The position numbers and the translations under genes are program-made. This document shows positions 30,572 through 39,705 of a stretch of 64,000 bases of DNA, piece by piece. The notes beneath the pieces are model-generated. The model saw nothing but the letters and a program-made list of their open reading frames with translations, was not told the DNA's origin and did not search any database. Origin of the DNA: Mucilaginibacter daejeonensis. GTDB lineage: Bacteria > Bacteroidota > Bacteroidia > Sphingobacteriales > Sphingobacteriaceae. Every line of letters begins with the position of its first letter. Position 1 is the stretch's first letter. The DNA lies in NCBI RefSeq assembly GCF_020783335.1, contig NZ_CP086068.1, positions 3,968,001 to 4,032,000 on the forward strand, in the 5' to 3' direction.

Positions 30572-30579
30572 CCTCCTTT
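30572..30579 (-). promoter_or_regulatory. Strong Shine-Dalgarno in the rpsU leader
   Basis: AAAGGAGG followed by T, a complete match to the 16S tail, 14 bases before the ATG; a weaker GAAGGA sits two bases before the ATG. The first is rather far for best initiation, but it is the longest such match seen next to any gene in the window apart from hpf. Confidence 0.75.
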
Positions 30580-30588
30580 CAGGGAGAG

Positions 30589-30620
30589 CAAAGGTACAAA
30601 AAAGGCCTGCAATGTTGCAA
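30589..30620 (-). promoter_or_regulatory. Predicted rpsU promoter
   Basis: TACCTTTG (-7, perfect TAnnTTTG) preceded after 21 bases by TTG. The -33 part lies within the terminator hairpin of aguA. Expected start of transcription near 30583, giving a leader of about 26 bases with the Shine-Dalgarno close to its 5' end. Confidence 0.55.
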
Positions 30621-30630
30621 GCCTTTTTTA
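30598..30630 (-). terminator. Terminator downstream of aguA
   Basis: Fifteen-base arms (AAAAAAGGCCTGCAA and TTGCAAGCCTTTTTT) with one mismatch and a two-base gap, ending in T-rich sequence on the minus strand. 34 bp after the aguA stop. Confidence 0.85.
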
Positions 30631-30663
30631 TTTATATTATGCAGATAATTAAGCCGTTGGGGA

Positions 30664-31713
30664 TCACACCGCAGGCTCCTGCTGGCTAAGGCAATGAAAG
30701 CTGCCCAAACCCCAGATGATATCGGTAGAATCTACTCCCACCACCTTACGGTCGGCGAAGCAGTTTTGAAGTATTTGTAAGGCCTTATCATCATTAGCGC
30801 AACGGTATGTAGGTACTACCACCGCAGCATTGCTAATGTAAAAGTTAGCATATGATGCCGGCAACGGCTGATCCTCGTAGATCACCGGGGTCGGCATAGG
30901 CAGTTCGATCACGTTCAATTGCTTGCCATTCAGCAGGCGCATGGTGTTCAATTCTTTAAGATTATCTTGAAGGATGTGATAGTTCTCATCATTCTTGTTC
31001 TCTTCTACCACGGTCACTACAGTATCCTCGTTCACAAAACGGGTGATGTCATCAATATGTCCATCAGTATCATCACCTATGATGCCATCGCCTAACCAAA
31101 GCACCTGCTTCACACCGTAGTAGTTTTGCAGATAGGCCTCGATCTGTTGCTGGTTCAAATGCGGGTTACGGTTCGGGTTCAGCAAGCACGCAGTAGTGGT
31201 AAGTACAGTACCTTTACCATTGAACTCTACCGAGCCGCCTTCCATCACGATACCCGGATAAAATACCGGTAGGCCGAACTCTTGGGCGATACGGGTAGGG
31301 ATCACATCATCCAGATCGAACGGTGGATATTTGCCACCCCATGCGTTATAGCCCCAATCGACCACTACTTTTTGTTTGGTTTGCGGGTCGATCAAAAATG
31401 CCGGACCATGGTCACGGCACCAGGCATCATTGGTAGGAAAATGATAGAATTGGATACGGTCGAGGTTCACACCTGCCGCCTGCAAATGCTGAGTGGCAAA
31501 ACGCTCCATAGTGGCGTCGGCCACATTGATGCGTACCAACTCTCCAACTGATACCTCCTTGATGAACTCGCAATATTTACCATATATCGTATCGATCTTG
31601 CCAGGCCATGAAGCTTCCTTATGAGGCCAGCTTAACCATGTGGCCATATGCGGCGCCCATTCGGCTGGGAACACGAAGCCGGCCTTCGCCGGTAAGTTCT
31701 CAAAATTATTCAT
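30664..31713 (-). CDS. aguA: Agmatine deiminase
   Basis: A 349-residue enzyme hydrolysing agmatine to N-carbamoylputrescine and ammonia. The family pattern WCRDHGPAF (about 97-105), DDTDGHIDD (near 212) and the C-terminal GLGSFHC with nucleophile Cys341 are all present. It overlaps the end of aguB by 8 bp, so both steps from agmatine to putrescine are made together. No arginine decarboxylase is seen here, so agmatine supply lies elsewhere. Confidence 0.94.
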   Translation of the reverse strand: MNNFENLPAKAGFVFPAEWAPHMATWLSWPHKEASWPGKIDTIYGKYCEFIKEVSVGELVRINVADATMERFATQHLQAAGVNLDRIQFYHFPTNDAWCRDHGPAFLIDPQTKQKVVVDWGYNAWGGKYPPFDLDDVIPTRIAQEFGLPVFYPGIVMEGGSVEFNGKGTVLTTTACLLNPNRNPHLNQQQIEAYLQNYYGVKQVLWLGDGIIGDDTDGHIDDITRFVNEDTVVTVVEENKNDENYHILQDNLKELNTMRLLNGKQLNVIELPMPTPVIYEDQPLPASYANFYISNAAVVVPTYRCANDDKALQILQNCFADRKVVGVDSTDIIWGLGSFHCLSQQEPAV

Positions 31714-32575
31714 CGTCTAACAGGCGTTTAGTGATCGGCTGATAGGTCTCTACTCGGCGATCACGCAGGAACGGCCAGTGGGTACGATAGTAGTCGGTCT
31801 TGGTCAGGTCAAGGTCCACAACGGTAACTTGCTCTTCTTGATGGTCGCCCTGGAAGATCACTTTGCCGAATGGGTTGGACACGAACGAGCCGCCCCAGAA
31901 TTTCAGACCAGCCTCTTCGCCTACCCTGTTCACGCTCACCACGTGCACGCCATTGGCCACCGAGTGCGAACGCTGAATGGTTTGCCATGCGTTATACTGA
32001 TCGGTGTTGGTGTCCACATCTTGTGATGATGCCCAACCGATGGCGGTAGGATAGAATAATATCTCAGCGCCCATCAAAGCGGTGATACGAGCTGCCTCAG
32101 GATACCACTGATCCCAGCAGATCAACACACCAATGGTAGCGAATTTGGTTTTGAATACTTTATAGCCCAGGTCGCCCGGAGTAAAATAGAATTTCTCGTA
32201 AAAGCCCGGATCATCGGGAATGTGCATCTTACGGTACTTACCTAAGTAAGCGCCATCGGCATCCAATACCGCAGTAGTATTGTGGTACAAGCCTTGGGTA
32301 CGTTTCTCGAACAATGAAGCAATGATCACCACACCCAATTCGGCCGCTACTTTCGAAAGCTCATCGGTAGATGGGCCGGGGATAGCCTCGGCAAGGGCAA
32401 AGTTGTCATAGTCCTCAACATCGCAAAAATACAATGAGGTAAAAAGCTCTTGCAGGCAAACGATCTGCGCACCCTTTTGGGCGGCCTCACGTACCTTTTC
32501 AATGGCTTTTTGTAAATTTTGCTGTTTATCAGCCGTACAGCTCATCTGTACCAAACCTACTTTTACTTTACTCAT
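31706..32575 (-). CDS. aguB: N-carbamoylputrescine amidohydrolase
   Basis: A 289-residue nitrilase-superfamily enzyme converting N-carbamoylputrescine to putrescine, CO2 and ammonia. The catalytic triad Glu43 (CLQELF), Lys116 (YRKMHIPDDP) and Cys153 (LICWDQWYPE) is complete, and the PDDPGFYEKFYFTPGD stretch is characteristic of this branch. First gene of the pair with aguA; a TATTTTTG -7 box precedes it. Confidence 0.94.
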   Translation of the reverse strand: MSKVKVGLVQMSCTADKQQNLQKAIEKVREAAQKGAQIVCLQELFTSLYFCDVEDYDNFALAEAIPGPSTDELSKVAAELGVVIIASLFEKRTQGLYHNTTAVLDADGAYLGKYRKMHIPDDPGFYEKFYFTPGDLGYKVFKTKFATIGVLICWDQWYPEAARITALMGAEILFYPTAIGWASSQDVDTNTDQYNAWQTIQRSHSVANGVHVVSVNRVGEEAGLKFWGGSFVSNPFGKVIFQGDHQEEQVTVVDLDLTKTDYYRTHWPFLRDRRVETYQPITKRLLDDE

Positions 32576-32594
32576 GTCGTTCTCAAAATTTGCG

Positions 32595-32602
32595 CAAAAA
32601 TA
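32595..32602 (-). promoter_or_regulatory. Possible -7 element of the aguBA operon
   Basis: TATTTTTG matches TAnnTTTG, about 20 bp before the aguB ATG. No clear -33 TTTG at the correct distance. Confidence 0.35.
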
Positions 32603-32758
32603 CGCATTGTATCACGAATACTGAATGATGCATCCTTAAATAGTTAAGTAGTACAACAGGTTATTACATTACGATGAGGTGGTAAGTTACACCGTCATTT
32701 CCAGTGCCTCAACTACTTGCCCTACACTACCTATTATGCACAGATCGATGATTTTGCT

Positions 32759-32766
32759 TAGTTTTG
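32759..32766 (+). promoter_or_regulatory. Possible -7 element very close to the flippase-like gene
   Basis: TAGTTTTG, a perfect TAnnTTTG, ends 6 bp before the ATG at 32773. If used, transcription would start at or next to the start codon (leaderless message). No convincing -33 box. Confidence 0.3.
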
Positions 32767-32772
32767 CCTCAC

Positions 32773-33711
32773 ATGACCGAAAAGGAAATACCTGCAAAAC
32801 CCAAGACCTGGAAGGACCATTTGTGGACCGCCACCAAACTGATCCTAAAGTTAGGGTTCACCTCACTGCTCTTATACTATATATTCAATAAGATAGATAT
32901 CCAGAAGGTAAAACTCCTGTTGGCCCAGGCCAACCCTTACTGGATCGGTGCTGCCATTATTTGCTTCTTTATCTCCACTGTGGTATCGGCCTCCAGATTG
33001 CTGAGCTTTTTCCGCTCGATCGATCTGCACATCAGCTGGCGTTTTAACCTGCGTTTGTACTTGCTGGGTATGTTCTATAACCTGTTCCTGCCGGGAGGTA
33101 TCGGGGGCGATGGTTATAAGATCTACCTACTTAACAAGCGTTTCCATCTGCCGGCCAAAAAGGTGTTCTGGGCTATACTGTTCGATAGGCTGAGCGGCTT
33201 TTGGGCTATTGGTTTTATCACCGTGATCCTGATCTTCTTTTTACCGCAAATGGGCATACACATCGGGATACCGCTTGCAGTGTTCCTGGTTGGTACCGCC
33301 ATCTATTACTTTGTAGCCAAACGCTTTTTTAAAGAATATACCCGCTACTTTTTCGAGGCTCATTTGAAGGCCATTGGCGTACAATCTTTACAGGTGCTTA
33401 CCATATTACTGGTGATGCTGGCGCTCAGACACCAGGAAAAGTTCGCTCCTTACCTGTTCGCTTTCCTCATGTCGTCAATGGCGGCGGTGGTGCCTTTCAC
33501 CTTTGGTGGATTAGGTGCCCGTGAGTTCATCTACAAATATGTGATCACCGACCTGTTCCACATGAATGATGAGCTGGCCGTATTCCTGAGCCTTTCGTTC
33601 TATGTCATATCGGCCATCGTATCCCTAGTGGGTATCTATTATGTGTTCCGTGAGGATAAGTTACAGGAGGGTTTGCCCGCTAACGAAAAACTGGAAGAGG
33701 AGGACGTTTAA
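32773..33711 (+). CDS. Flippase-like integral membrane protein (UPF0104/AglD, lysylphosphatidylglycerol synthase TM family)
   Basis: A 312-residue membrane protein with about eight hydrophobic helices. The family motif FYNLFLPGGIGGDGYKIY is at about 110-127, typical for the lysylphosphatidylglycerol synthetase transmembrane region and YbhN-like proteins, proposed to move lipids or lipid-linked sugars. The ATG at 32773 is preferred over a TTG at 32764 that would overlap the -7 box. It ends 3 bp before the SDR gene, so both are co-transcribed. Exact function unknown. Confidence 0.78.
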   Translation: MTEKEIPAKPKTWKDHLWTATKLILKLGFTSLLLYYIFNKIDIQKVKLLLAQANPYWIGAAIICFFISTVVSASRLLSFFRSIDLHISWRFNLRLYLLGMFYNLFLPGGIGGDGYKIYLLNKRFHLPAKKVFWAILFDRLSGFWAIGFITVILIFFLPQMGIHIGIPLAVFLVGTAIYYFVAKRFFKEYTRYFFEAHLKAIGVQSLQVLTILLVMLALRHQEKFAPYLFAFLMSSMAAVVPFTFGGLGAREFIYKYVITDLFHMNDELAVFLSLSFYVISAIVSLVGIYYVFREDKLQEGLPANEKLEEEDV

Positions 33712-33714
33712 ACC

Positions 33715-34419
33715 ATGAACATCATTATCACCGGCGCCAGCAGCGGCGTAGGCTTTGAGGCCGTACTGGAACTCACCCTGACCAATAAACACCAGGTGAT
33801 CGCCCTGGCCCGATCACAGGATAAGCTGACCCGCTTACTGGAGATCGCCAAAGGACTTAACCCGGAGTGTACGTTATACCCTGTGGCTTTCGATATCGTT
33901 CATGATGACCACCATGCTTTGGCTCAATTCGTTAGCTCACGTTTTGATGGTAAGGTAGATGTACTGATCAACAATGCCGGCGCACTGGTGAACAAACCCT
34001 TCACCCAAACCACCGAGACCGACCTGGTAGAGATGCTGCAAAGCAATTACCTGGGCCACGCCCGCATGATACAGACCATTTTACCATTCATGAGCGAGGG
34101 TGGCCACATCATGAACATTGGCAGTATGGGTGGTTTTCAAGGTAGTGTGAAATTCCCCGGACTGGCAGCTTACTCGGCCAGTAAAGCGGCCCTGCATACC
34201 CTGACCGAGTGTTTGGCCTATGAACTGGCCGACCGCAAGATCAGCGTGAACTGCCTGGCCCTGGGTTCGGCGCAAACGGAGATGCTGGAACAGGCCTTCC
34301 CGGGTTATCAGTCGCCGGTGATGGCTTTTGAGATGGGTAAGTACATTGCTGATTTTGCCACGGCGGCCCACAAGTTCTTTAATGGGAAGGTGTTGCCCGT
34401 AGCGGTCACCACCCCCTGA
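33715..34419 (+). CDS. Short-chain dehydrogenase/reductase
   Basis: A 234-residue classical SDR. The NAD(P)-binding TGASSGVG is at 6-13, NNAG at 86-89, and the catalytic residues are Ser137, Tyr153 and Lys157 (YSASK). The basic residue after the second strand (LARSQDK) fits NADP preference. Substrate unknown. It follows the flippase-like gene by 3 bp. Confidence 0.88.
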   Translation: MNIIITGASSGVGFEAVLELTLTNKHQVIALARSQDKLTRLLEIAKGLNPECTLYPVAFDIVHDDHHALAQFVSSRFDGKVDVLINNAGALVNKPFTQTTETDLVEMLQSNYLGHARMIQTILPFMSEGGHIMNIGSMGGFQGSVKFPGLAAYSASKAALHTLTECLAYELADRKISVNCLALGSAQTEMLEQAFPGYQSPVMAFEMGKYIADFATAAHKFFNGKVLPVAVTTP

Positions 34420-34498
34420 CAGCACGATCACCAAATTTGTAATTCTTGGTCGTGACCGTACGTTTAAGGGCACTTTGCGACACTAAGTATGGTTTTAC

Positions 34499-34660
34499 AG
34501 GTGTTACATTTTGGTGTTTCAGTGTTACATTTAGTGTTACATTCCGGCTTTTTGTTGATTTTTCTTGAAAAAGTTGGGTTTTTACGAATTTGGCAATGTC
34601 AAAAAGTGGGGAAATTTGGGGAATTCTGTTACATCGATGTAACACCTGAAACAGTGCCTC
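34499..34660. repeat. Iteron-like element with GTGTTACATT repeats and an 18-bp perfect palindrome
   Basis: The 420-bp stretch between two convergent genes (34420-34839) has no credible gene. It holds three identical GTGTTACATT units at 34501, 34522 and 34534 (21- and 12-bp steps) and, at 34627-34644, the perfect palindrome TGTTACATCGATGTAACA. The left part (TGTTTCA-GTGTTACAT, 34515-34530) returns inverted on the right (34630-34654), so the whole looks like a ~150-bp unit with inverted ends. The rest of this stretch is a terminator near 34800 and unremarkable AT-rich DNA. Confidence 0.6.
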
Positions 34661-34784
34661 ATCTTGAAAAAAGTTCACGATATCGCTAACACAACTCCTC
34701 CGATATAACGCACTATCTTCTCTTTTCATCTTCATCAACGCTACAACTCCATATCCAATATACGGCTACTCACTATGCCAAAAA

Positions 34785-34818
34785 TGAAAGGCCCGAAGAG
34801 TTCATCTTCAGGCCTTCT
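34785..34818 (-). terminator. Terminator downstream of the aldo-keto reductase
   Basis: Stem of about 13 bp with one mismatch and one bulge (GAAAGGCCCGAAGA with TCTTCAGGCCTTC), followed on the minus strand by a T-rich run. Confidence 0.7.
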
Positions 34819-34839
34819 GTTTATTATGCTGAGCTCGCT

Positions 34840-35823
34840 TTAATTCTTATCTACGAATTTGCTGCTCGATTCATTGTAGCGTGCACCGGTATCCGGGTAC
34901 TTTTTCAACAAGGCTTCGATGCTTTGCAGATCAGCTGATGATAGCTCGATATCGACCGCACCTGCGTTCTCGATCAGGTATTTAACGCGTTTAGTTCCGG
35001 GTATCGGTATAATGTTATCGCCCTGGTTGAGTACCCAAGCCAGTGCCAGTTGCGCCGGCGTACAATTCTTAGCTTCGGCCAGGTTGGCAAATTCGAGGGT
35101 AAGCGCTTTATTGTTCTCCTCGTGTGCCGATTGAAAACGTGGAAGCCCTTTACGGAAATCGCCATCTTTTAAAGCATTGATGTCGAGCGTGTTGGTCATT
35201 AAACCACGTGCCAGCGGACTGAACGGAACAAATGAGATCTTCAGTTCTTTGCAAAGCGGCAATATCTCTGCCTCAACTTCGCGGGTCAGTAATGAGTACT
35301 CGCTTTGCAGCGCACTGATCGGGTGCACCGCATGAGCCCTCTTGATGGAATTTGCCGAGGCTTCTGAAAGCCCCAGGTAACGCACCTTACCCTCTTTCAC
35401 CAGATCAGCCATGGCTCCCACCATATCTTCTACCGGCACGTTCGGGTCTATACGATGTGCATAATACAGGTCGATCACATCCGTCTGTAAACGTTTTAAG
35501 CTGGCTTCAACGGTCTTTTTGATCCGCGCAGGCGAGCCGTCGAATTCCATAGCATTCTGGCTGTTCAGGTAGAAACCGAATTTGGTGGCCAAAAAGATCT
35601 TCTGGCGGTTCGGTCGTAGCACTTTAGCTACCAATTCCTCGTTAGCGCCGTTGGCATATACATCTGCGGTGTCCCAAAAATTGATACCCAGTTCAAGTGC
35701 CTTTTCTAAAGTGGCTATCGATGAAGCATCGTCGGGCTCGCCATAACCGTGGTTCATGCTCATGCAGCCTAAGCCAATGGCTGACAACGACACGTCGGTA
35801 TCCCCTAATTTTCTGTATCTCAT
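34840..35823 (-). CDS. Aldo/keto reductase
   Basis: A 327-residue cytoplasmic NADPH-dependent reductase. Start taken at MRYRKLGDTDVSLSAIGLGC; an in-frame upstream extension to 35886 has no family similarity. The catalytic tetrad is Asp51, Tyr56, Lys81 and His123, and the cofactor end motif IPGTKRVKYLIENAGA is near residue 272. It belongs to the AKR13-like group (yeast and plant auxin-induced-like). The gene is monocistronic and divergent from the FMN reductase, suggesting shared regulation of redox stress functions. Confidence 0.9.
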   Translation of the reverse strand: MRYRKLGDTDVSLSAIGLGCMSMNHGYGEPDDASSIATLEKALELGINFWDTADVYANGANEELVAKVLRPNRQKIFLATKFGFYLNSQNAMEFDGSPARIKKTVEASLKRLQTDVIDLYYAHRIDPNVPVEDMVGAMADLVKEGKVRYLGLSEASANSIKRAHAVHPISALQSEYSLLTREVEAEILPLCKELKISFVPFSPLARGLMTNTLDINALKDGDFRKGLPRFQSAHEENNKALTLEFANLAEAKNCTPAQLALAWVLNQGDNIIPIPGTKRVKYLIENAGAVDIELSSADLQSIEALLKKYPDTGARYNESSSKFVDKN

Positions 35824-36029
35824 GTTATAGATGTTTGTTATAAGCAAAGGTAAAGTACCGTTAACCGGATACCTTGCAATATTCAAACCAATGGTTAATT
35901 ATTTCAAACATCGCCCAAAACGGCGCATCAGCATATATCGTTTTACACGATCCTTCTGCTGCGCAACGATGGCCCAACTGTCATACATTATTTGTATGTT
36001 GGGGTTCAAAAAAGCACATCACACACTAT

Positions 36030-36572
36030 ATGAAGATCGAGATCATATCGGGCAGTCCGCGCCCGGATAGCCACACTTACAAGGAGGCCTTATTTATTTA
36101 CAACCACTTTAAAACCAACACCCAGCACGAGGTAGGCCTGATCGACGTGCGCGAGAACCCGTTGCCATTGCTCGAAAAGGTATGGTCGTCGGCCGAGGCA
36201 GCGCCCGAACAATTCCGCTCGCTGGCCGAACGCATGTTCGCGGCACAAGCCTTTATTTTGGTGACTCCGGAATATAACGGCGGCTATTCGCCAGCGCTCA
36301 AGAACCTGTTCGACCATTTTCCAAAGCAGGTACACAAGACCTTTGGCATCGTGACCGGTTCGGCCGGACCAATGGGCGGCATGCGCGCAACCCAGCAACT
36401 ACAGCTCTACATCAACGCCCTGTTCGGCATCGCCTCCCCCTACATGATCGTGACCCCACACGTTGACAAGAAATTTGATGCCGAAGGAAATTTGTTGGAC
36501 AGCAGCTTCCAGGCCAATGTGGATACCTTCACCGCCGAGTTCCTTTGGTTAGCGGAGAAGGTTAGTGTTTAA
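36030..36572 (+). CDS. NADPH-dependent FMN reductase (flavodoxin-like fold)
   Basis: A 180-residue flavoprotein: MKIEIISGSPRPDSHTYKEA holds the phosphate loop (GSPRPDS, 8-14), and TPEYNGGYSPALKNLFD near residue 78-94 is the second FMN contact typical of the NAD(P)H-dependent FMN/azo/quinone reductases. I chose the ATG at 36030 because the N-terminal strand fits there; the frame is open further upstream to 35874 without similarity. Physiological acceptor unknown (quinone, chromate or azo compounds are usual in the family). Confidence 0.87.
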   Translation: MKIEIISGSPRPDSHTYKEALFIYNHFKTNTQHEVGLIDVRENPLPLLEKVWSSAEAAPEQFRSLAERMFAAQAFILVTPEYNGGYSPALKNLFDHFPKQVHKTFGIVTGSAGPMGGMRATQQLQLYINALFGIASPYMIVTPHVDKKFDAEGNLLDSSFQANVDTFTAEFLWLAEKVSV

Positions 36573-36591
36573 AGTTCTATTTGTTACACAA

Positions 36592-37661
36592 CCCGTCATG
36601 CCGATGCCTATCGGCATCTCTCAGGACAGGTCGGTTACTTGGCATGTGAGATGCTGAAACAAGTTCAGCATGACCGGGGTGGTAAGGAATAGCTCCCCCA
36701 AATAAAAGTTGTCATGCTGAACGGAGTGAAGCATCCTATACGCCATGTCTGATCGCACGTATAGGATGTATCGCATGCGCTCAACATGACAGGGAAGTAT
36801 AGATCACCACCAACCCAGCCCGTCGTGCCGATGCATATCGGCATTCCTCATGACAAGTCAATCACTTAGCAGGTGGGATGCTTAAACAAGTTCAGCATGA
36901 CGGGGTGGTAAGGAATAGCTCCCCCAAATAAAAATTGTCATGCTGAACAGAGTAAAGCATCCTATACGCCATGTCTGATCGCACGTATAGGATGTTTCGC
37001 ATGCGCTCAACATGACAGGGAAGTATACATCACCATTCACCCAGCACTCAACCAACCAACCCGTCATGCCGATGCATATCGGCATCCCTCAGGACAGGTG
37101 GACGCTGGGCGACCTTGCATGTGAGATGCTGAAACGAGTTCAGCCTGACCGGGGTGGTAAGGAATAGCTTCCCAAATAAAAGTTGTCATGCTGAACGAAG
37201 TGAAGCATTCTATACGCCATTCCTGATCGCACGTACAGGATGTTTCGCATGCGATCAACATGACAGGGAAGTATAGATTACCAACCAACCCGTCATGCCG
37301 ATGCATATCGGCATCTCTCAGGACGGGTCGGTCACTTAGCAGGTGGGATGCTGAAACGAGTTCAGCATGACCAGGGTGATAAGGAATAGCTCCCCCAAAA
37401 AAGTTGTCATGCTGAACGGAGTGAAGCATCCTATACGCCATTCCTGATCGCACGTACAGGATGTTTCGCATGCGCTCAACATGACAGAGAAGCATAGATC
37501 ACCAACCAACCCGTCATGCCGATGTATATCGGCTTCCCTCAGGACAGGTGGACGCTGGGTGACCTTGCATGTGGGATGCCGAAACAAGTTCGGCATGACG
37601 GGGTGGAGAACTAACCTCATCCCAAAAAAAATGTCATGTTGAACCTATGCTCAACATGACA
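36592..37661 (+). repeat. Tandem array of ~220-240-bp palindromic repeat units (array A)
   Basis: Four full units and one partial begin at 36592, 36819, 37060, 37289 and 37510, each with CCCGTC(A/G)TGCCGAT. A unit contains three hairpins: CATGCCGAT/ATCGGCAT, ATGCTGAA/TTCAGCAT, and a long one opened by GTCATGCTGAAC, with inner arms GCATCCTATACG/CGTATAGGAT, closed by CTCAACATGAC. Units differ at many single bases. Short open frames over them yield peptides like AELVSASH which are not real proteins. The whole 1.1 kb between the FMN reductase and pfkB is this array; no transposase is present. Confidence 0.88.
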
Positions 37662-37692
37662 TTTTAATATCAACCCAGGGAAAAGACCCTGA

Positions 37693-38619
37693 TCACTTCA
37701 GTTTCTCGAACAGGCTTTCGGCGTCGGCTTTGCGGAAGAGTTCGGGGCCGGCGTTCATGGTGGCGGCGCTGCCGCAGGCTATGCCCATACGTACCACGTC
37801 CTTTAGCTCCCAGCCTTTGTCTAATGCGTAAACCATACCAGCTACCATGCTGTCGCCTGCACCTACGGTACTGCGTTTCTCAACATCAGGTGCCGGGATG
37901 TGCTCACTGTAACCGCGCGAGGCCACATAGGCTCCATCCGGACCTAAGGACACCACCACTACCTGGCATTTGCCTTTATCAATGATCTGCTGGGCCGCGG
38001 CTTCCACGCTTTGCTTATCCTTCACCTCGATACCGGTCAGCTTGCTCAGCTCCTTTTGGTTAGGCTTAAGCAGGTAGATGCCTTCGTTAACAGCATTGGC
38101 AAGCGCCTCGCCCGAAGTATCAACAATGAGTTTGATATCGTCCTCTTTGCAAACGCGCGCCAGTTTGGCAATAAAGTCATCGCTGGCACCAGGCGGCATA
38201 CTACCGCTCACTACCATAAATTTAGGCTTAGGTACCAGCTTCTTAATAGTGCTCAGTATCTCGCGCTCCTCCTTGGGCAGCAGCTCTACCGCAGGCATCC
38301 CAAAACGATATTCCTCATGCACCTCCCGGTTCACCACGATGAAGTTCTCGCGGGTCATCTTTTCGGTAAGAATAGGTACCTGGTTGATATGCTCAGCTTT
38401 AAGCAGATCCTGCAGTAGCTGACCGGTCAACCCGCCCGACGGGAAGACCGCGATGGAATTCACGTTCAAACGTTTTAATCCTCTTGAAACGTTGATGCCT
38501 CCGCCTCCCGGCTCGAACAATGGTTCGTCGCAAGCCAGTTTTTGATCGGGCTCTATCCTGTCTACTTTGGTGCTTTTGTCAACTACCGGGCTCAGCGTGA
38601 CCGTTACGATATGCTTCAT
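37693..38619 (-). CDS. pfkB: 6-phosphofructokinase, PfkB (Pfk-2) type
   Basis: A 308-residue ribokinase-family sugar kinase. [12 protein letters not shown] (36-47) and the catalytic GAGDSMVAG with Asp256 are nearly the same, at the same numbers, as in E. coli Pfk-2; KPNQKEL (185-191) is also typical. Phosphorylation of fructose-6-phosphate is therefore favoured over fructose-1-phosphate or tagatose-6-phosphate, which cannot be fully excluded. It overlaps the upstream aldolase gene by 4 bp, so kinase and aldolase of one glycolytic segment are translationally coupled. Confidence 0.85.
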   Translation of the reverse strand: MKHIVTVTLSPVVDKSTKVDRIEPDQKLACDEPLFEPGGGGINVSRGLKRLNVNSIAVFPSGGLTGQLLQDLLKAEHINQVPILTEKMTRENFIVVNREVHEEYRFGMPAVELLPKEEREILSTIKKLVPKPKFMVVSGSMPPGASDDFIAKLARVCKEDDIKLIVDTSGEALANAVNEGIYLLKPNQKELSKLTGIEVKDKQSVEAAAQQIIDKGKCQVVVVSLGPDGAYVASRGYSEHIPAPDVEKRSTVGAGDSMVAGMVYALDKGWELKDVVRMGIACGSAATMNAGPELFRKADAESLFEKLK

Positions 38620-39674
38620 GCAATGGTGATCTCTTGCGCCAAATATACATCTTGTATCATATTCAGGAACTCCACGCCCTCAGCAAATGGACGCTGGAAC
38701 GCACGACGGCCTAAGATCAATCCTGAACCACCTGCACGTTTGTTGATCACCGCGTTCATTACCGAATTGGCCAGATCGCCCTCGCCTTTTGATTCGCCAC
38801 CTGAGTTGATCAGCCCGGCACGGCCCATGTAGCAATTAGCCACCTGGTAACGGCACAGATCGATCGGGTGATCAGTAGCCATTTTGCTGTACATTAATGG
38901 ATCAGATTTAGAGAAACCGATCTTGGTGAAACCACCGTTCACATCAGGCATTTTTTGCTTGATGATATCGGCCTGAATGGTAACGCCTATATGATTGGCC
39001 TGACCGGTGATGTCGGCCGAGGTCTCGTAGTTAACGCCATCCTTTTTAAAGTCGTTGTTGCGGGTGTAGCACCACAGTACGGTGGCCATACCCAGCTCGT
39101 GCGCACGCTCAAAGGCTTGCGATACTTCGATGATCTGGCGACTCGAGTCTTCGGACCCGAAGTAGATGGTAGCGCCTACTGCGGCAGCACCCAAATTCCA
39201 GGCATCCTCTACCGACCCGAACATGATCTGATCATATTTGGTAGGATAAGTAAGCAGCTCATTATGGTTGATCTTGACCAGGAACGGGATCTTGTGCGCA
39301 TACTTGCGCGATACCATGGCCAGGTTACCGAACGTGGTCGCCACCGCGTTACAACCGCCCTCAATGGCCAGCTTCACGATATTTTCGGGGTCGAAATACA
39401 TCGGGTTCTTGGCGAACGACGCACCTGCAGTATGCTCGATGCCCTGATCGATAGGCAATATGGATAAGTAACCGGTATTGGCCAACCGGCCATGGCCATA
39501 CATGGCCTGCAGGTTACGCAGCACCTGCGGGTTGCGGTTGCTTTGAACAAATATCTTGTCAACAAAATCAGGTGACGGGGTATGCAGCAGGTCCTTGGCA
39601 AAGGTCTCGCTTTTATGGTCCAGATAGTAGCTGGCCTTGTCGCCTAGCAGTTCCTGTATCTTTTGAAACGCCAT
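38616..39674 (-). CDS. fbaB: Class I fructose-bisphosphate aldolase, DhnA/FbaB type
   Basis: A 352-residue aldolase closely following E. coli FbaB from end to end: [20 protein letters not shown] (62-81), [18 protein letters not shown] (131-139), and [15 protein letters not shown] near the C-terminus. Lys239 in the IIKQK segment is the expected Schiff-base lysine by family analogy. Start at [10 protein letters not shown]; the longer frame to 39791 reaches into non-coding repeats. First gene of the fbaB-pfkB operon, with a perfect 12-bp inverted repeat in its leader. Confidence 0.93.
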   Translation of the reverse strand: MAFQKIQELLGDKASYYLDHKSETFAKDLLHTPSPDFVDKIFVQSNRNPQVLRNLQAMYGHGRLANTGYLSILPIDQGIEHTAGASFAKNPMYFDPENIVKLAIEGGCNAVATTFGNLAMVSRKYAHKIPFLVKINHNELLTYPTKYDQIMFGSVEDAWNLGAAAVGATIYFGSEDSSRQIIEVSQAFERAHELGMATVLWCYTRNNDFKKDGVNYETSADITGQANHIGVTIQADIIKQKMPDVNGGFTKIGFSKSDPLMYSKMATDHPIDLCRYQVANCYMGRAGLINSGGESKGEGDLANSVMNAVINKRAGGSGLILGRRAFQRPFAEGVEFLNMIQDVYLAQEITIA

Positions 39675-39705
39675 AACTGTATTATTTAATTCGTTAATGT
39701 TTGTG

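Noticed and set aside
34406..34738. 110-residue protein on the minus strand
   Set aside because: It overlaps the SDR end and reads through the repeat element; composition reflects the GTGTTACATT repeats and no domain is seen.
36882..37620. Small proteins containing AELVSASH-like peptides encoded by the repeat array (and those at 39794-40538)
   Set aside because: They are translations of the palindromic repeats in several frames on both strands, with no start signals and no conservation beyond the repeat.
36592..37661. CRISPR-like array
   Set aside because: Units are over 200 bp, near-identical along their whole length, with inner palindromes and no unique spacers; no cas genes nearby.
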